This document shows, in pieces, positions 5,534 through 6,014 of a stretch of 6,014 bases of DNA. The stretch is from an uncultured Bacteroides sp. (GTDB taxonomy: Bacteria; Bacteroidota; Bacteroidia; Bacteroidales; Bacteroidaceae). Position 1 is the first letter of the stretch, and every line of letters begins with the position of its first letter. The stretch lies in the NCBI GenBank assembly GCA_900557355.1, contig USSR01000439.1:1-6014 (forward strand), read 5' to 3'. The notes beneath the pieces are model-generated. The model did not search any database and was not told the origin of the DNA. It saw only the letters and a list, made by a program, of their open reading frames with translations. The translations under genes were made by a program, and so were the position numbers.

Positions 5534-6014
5534 GCTTTTCTGTGTGTATCTCCGATGAAAATACCGTAATATATAGCTTCCGTTTTTTGTCCAATAGCAC
5601 AGCGGAGGCGTTTCATCTTGTTGGGATTGGAAAGTATGACGGTGTCTGAATACAGTGAGTTTACGGATGTTACTATCAAGCGAGTCTGTTCACCTTTAGG
5701 ACAGTAAACTTTTATTTCAGCCCCTATAATAAAAGCTTTGCATTTGGGATTGTCCACACTAATGGAATAATCTGCTGCGGAAAGAAGCAAGGCATCACCC
5801 TTGGCATAAAGTAAGAAAGATTCCTCTCCCGATGTATTTATCCAATAATCGTAAACGAAATCTTCCGATGTATTCATCAATTTAATCAGGCTGAATGGTT
5901 GCTCTTCTTTACATTCAAATGCTTCCACTTCTGTGAGGCCGGCATTTGCGCCCCTGCTGTTTATAATGCGTATGGTGAAAAAATCCACATCTTCTTTTCT
6001 TACATGTATGCGCG
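5476..6014 (-). CDS. 3' part of an unrecognised protein with a possible discoidin-like segment (5' end outside window)
   Basis: The frame is open from the right edge to a TAG at 5478..5476, giving 178 residues. A GTG at 5988 could act as a start, but in-frame codons upstream (RIHVRKED) read as normal protein, so the gene probably begins beyond the window. The segment FFTIRIINSRGANAGLTEVE plus AFE recalls the strand of F5/8 type C (discoidin) or galactose-binding-like domains, in which an xLTEVEVF run is common. The rest looks beta-rich and soluble, without membrane spans or a signal peptide in the visible part. It may be the C-terminal accessory domain of a carbohydrate-active enzyme; a PIG-L type deacetylase is one option I cannot confirm. 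The last 15-25 residues (SILSMIKSHLCFIQK and before) run through the acyltransferase remnant out of frame, so the natural C-terminus may have been replaced. Confidence 0.6.
   Translation of the reverse strand, partial: RIHVRKEDVDFFTIRIINSRGANAGLTEVEAFECKEEQPFSLIKLMNTSEDFVYDYWINTSGEESFLLYAKGDALLLSAADYSISVDNPKCKAFIIGAEIKVYCPKGEQTRLIVTSVNSLYSDTVILSNPNKMKRLRCAIGQKTEAIYYGIFIGDTHRKATSLSILSMIKSHLCFIQK

Noticed and set aside
5476..5988. GTG at 5988 as the true start of the right-edge gene
   Set aside because: The frame stays open to the window edge with protein-like codons, and the discoidin-like strand would begin almost at residue 2; a start outside the window is more likely.

Overview
The window is a stretch of a surface-polysaccharide (capsule, exopolysaccharide or O-antigen type) biosynthesis locus, most likely from a gut member of the Bacteroidales (Bacteroides, Phocaeicola or Parabacteroides). 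The taxonomic guess rests on the gene content (an FrhB-family protein next to a polysaccharide pyruvyl transferase, plus several glycosyltransferases), weak Shine-Dalgarno sequences, tight gene overlaps, and a good match to the Bacteroides -33/-7 promoter consensus. No gene identifies the species.

Every credible gene lies on the minus strand, so transcription runs from right to left. In that order the window holds: (1) the 3' part of an unrecognised gene that enters from the right edge (5476..6014) and has a possible discoidin-like segment; (2) a short C-terminal remnant of a membrane acyltransferase (about 5276..5533), out of frame with and overlapping gene 1; (3) a 293-residue glycosyltransferase (4398..5279) joined to the remnant by an ATGA stop/start overlap; (4) a 144-bp gap with a Bacteroides-type promoter; (5) a 335-residue fucosyltransferase-like GT-B enzyme (3246..4253) whose coding sequence contains an uninterrupted run of 16 G; (6) a 347-residue GT-B fucosyltransferase-like enzyme (2212..3255) overlapping it by 10 nt; (7) a 384-residue two-[4Fe-4S] FrhB-family protein (1053..2207); (8) a polysaccharide pyruvyl transferase family gene (1..1053), starting inside the TAATG overlap with gene 7 and cut by the left edge.

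The genes fit one pathway. The three glycosyltransferases would add sugars to a lipid-linked repeat unit in the cytoplasm. The pyruvyl transferase homologue, with its FrhB-family partner, would decorate it. The acyltransferase remnant is probably a relic of an older O-acetylation step.

The most notable signal is the G16 tract. A change of one base either way brings a stop within ten codons, so the gene looks like an ON/OFF phase-variation switch of the Campylobacter/Neisseria kind, placed just downstream of its own probable promoter. Bacteroides capsules are better known for switching by promoter inversion. The right end looks like a recombination scar, with a very AT-rich acyltransferase tail fused out of frame to an unrelated gene.
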